This document shows positions 34,869 to 35,824 of a stretch of 35,824 bases of DNA, in pieces. This DNA is from an uncultured Pelagibacteraceae bacterium (lineage in GTDB: Bacteria > Pseudomonadota > Alphaproteobacteria > Pelagibacterales > Pelagibacteraceae): positions 1 to 35,824 of the forward strand of contig CACLHJ010000007.1 in NCBI GenBank assembly GCA_902606645.1. Direction: 5' to 3'. The first letter of the stretch is position 1. The number at the start of each line of letters is the position of its first letter. The translations under genes were made by a program, and so were the position numbers. Below the pieces are notes generated by a model. That model saw only the letters and a program-made list of their open reading frames with translations, was not told the DNA's origin and did no database searches.

Positions 34869-35176
34869 GCGTTAAAAAAAATCTTATTTTATTAAACAAC
34901 TCTTAGTAAGTACATTATCTATTTAAATATCATCTTGTTTTACTATATTTAGATTTAGTAAATATTTCCCCTATATAAATTCAATCTACATTTGATTCAA
35001 TCATAGTTTGATTCAATTTATAATTTTAATTTCTAATTCATTGAAACAAAATAAAATTTAAACTTAACTATGCGACATCTAAATCCACAATCCTAGATTT
35101 TATTTTTTTTCAAAATTTTTTATTAACTTGTTGCAAATTATTTTAAATCAGTTCTAACTGAGTCTCTTCCAAAATT
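34869..35176. other. AT-rich rpsT-dnaA intergenic region, likely dnaA control region
   Basis: 308 bases without a gene, the only gap of this size. Contents: three 16-base periodic repeats (34977-35024); GANTC sites at 34994, 35010 and 35160; one near-match to a DnaA box, AAATCCACA (35081-35089), which shares seven bases with TTATCCACA; and long T/A tracts around 35101-35130. I find no tRNA, structured RNA, intrinsic terminator or ORF. No convincing -35/-10 pair stands out. It may regulate dnaA; whether it is part of the replication origin cannot be judged from this window. Confidence 0.6.
34977..35024 (+). repeat. Three 16-base iteron-like direct repeats upstream of dnaA
   Basis: ATTCAAT recurs at 34979, 34995 and 35011, exactly 16 bases apart. 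The units read AAATTCAATCTACATT, TGATTCAATCATAGTT and TGATTCAATTTATAAT; the last two share TTTGATTCAAT when the preceding bases are included. The even spacing (about one and a half helical turns) is unlike the random AT background. Confidence 0.65.
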
Positions 35177-35824
35177 ATGAGTAAACTTACTAATAATCAA
35201 AACATAGACAATTTTAATAGGTCGAACAGCTTTGAATGGCGGCTGGTTCAAGCTGACACAAAAGATAAATTAGGATCCGAAGTTTATGAAAGTTGGTTAA
35301 AAAAAATTTCATTCATAGAAGAATTTAATAATTATATATTGTTATCTGTACCAACTAGATTTATTAGAGATTGGATAACATCAAGATATTTAGATCAAAT
35401 ATTACAAATTATAAAAACTTATAAAAAAGATATTGTCAGAGTTGAATTTAGAATAGTTGAAACAGATCATTCTGCAAAAACTAATGATGCTTTAGAAGAA
35501 GTTAATTTAAAAGAGAATGTTTCCTTTATAAAAGACTCTTATTTACAATATAATCGAATTGATCCTAATAAAAGATTTGATAATTTTATCACGGGATCAA
35601 GTAATAAGCTGGCTTACGAGGCATCACTAAAGGTTTCAGAAAATATTTCGCATTACAATCCACTTTATATTTATGGTGGTGTTGGAATGGGCAAAACACA
35701 CTTGTTAAATTCGATTGGTTATGAGTTGAAAAAAAATAATAAAGTTATGTTTATTTCAGCAGAACGTTTTATGTATCAATTCGTAAAATCAATCAAATCA
35801 AATGATATGGTAAAGTTTAAAGAA
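35177..35824 (+). CDS. dnaA: Chromosomal replication initiator DnaA, 5' part (runs off window)
   Basis: 216 residues before the window ends; the frame stays open. Domain I (about 18-90) contains FEWRLVQADTKDKLGSEVYESWLKKI, and domain II is a short linker (about 95-125). Domain III begins near DPNKRFDNFITGSSNKLAYEA, with Walker A GGVGMGKT (167-174) and FISAERFMYQFVKSI. DnaA is the ATP-dependent initiator that opens oriC. The start ATG 35177 has no clear ribosome-binding site. The upstream region carries repeats and GANTC sites that may set its expression. Confidence 0.97.
   Translation, partial: MSKLTNNQNIDNFNRSNSFEWRLVQADTKDKLGSEVYESWLKKISFIEEFNNYILLSVPTRFIRDWITSRYLDQILQIIKTYKKDIVRVEFRIVETDHSAKTNDALEEVNLKENVSFIKDSYLQYNRIDPNKRFDNFITGSSNKLAYEASLKVSENISHYNPLYIYGGVGMGKTHLLNSIGYELKKNNKVMFISAERFMYQFVKSIKSNDMVKFKE

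Noticed and set aside
34869-35176. Replication origin (oriC)
   Set aside because: Only one imperfect DnaA box is visible, and alphaproteobacterial origins are often not beside dnaA; the repeats alone do not support an origin call.

Overview
This is a low-GC (about 30% by eye), very tightly packed bacterial chromosome segment. Many neighbouring genes overlap by 1-13 bases and only one gene-free gap exceeds 300 bases. Lysine- and isoleucine-rich proteins, a fabA-fabB-fabI cluster beside an Irr-type regulator, the order fur-miaB-phoH-ybeY-lnt-metK-nusA-infB-rbfA-rpsO-pnp, and mutM / ubiE-ubiB-coaBC-dut next to rpsT and dnaA all point to a streamlined alphaproteobacterium. The best match is the SAR11 clade (Candidatus Pelagibacter and relatives). 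That placement is an inference from gene order and composition, because no database search was possible.

Layout. 1-4777: envelope and carbon metabolism (LpoA-like periplasmic protein, RsmI, a DolP-like BON lipoprotein, malic enzyme). 4827-9031: murJ, trpS, an NfuA-like Fe-S carrier and a Bax-like glucosaminidase. 9028-10089: a secreted polysaccharide deacetylase on the minus strand. 10037-16337: a translation/RNA-modification and membrane run (short tsaB, fur/mur, miaB, phoH, ybeY, lnt, metK). 16344-22982: the nusA-infB-rbfA-rpsO-pnp operon, preceded by a promoter-like site and a strong terminator hairpin. 22991-23022: an isolated tRNA 3'-end relic. 23023-25522: the fabA-fabB-fabI operon on the minus strand. 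25594-28555: irr and a rubrerythrin / Fe-S oxidoreductase / DUF3501 operon with three related palindromes that look like Irr operators. 28548-33666: a minus-strand run (SH3 protein, E1-like ThiF/MoeB protein, dut, coaBC, ubiB, ubiE). 33696-35824: mutM, rpsT and the start of dnaA, with a repeat-bearing 308-base gap before dnaA.

Most of the window is conserved housekeeping. The parts most worth a second look are: the Irr-linked rubrerythrin/Fe-S/DUF3501 module and its operators; the terminator placed 14 bases before nusA, which no downstream promoter can bypass; the tRNA relic used as the whole pnp-fabI spacer; the GAAAC-type repeat between rpsO and pnp; the 16-base periodic repeats with GANTC sites upstream of dnaA; and a TsaB of about half normal size whose first 53 bases overlap a divergent gene.
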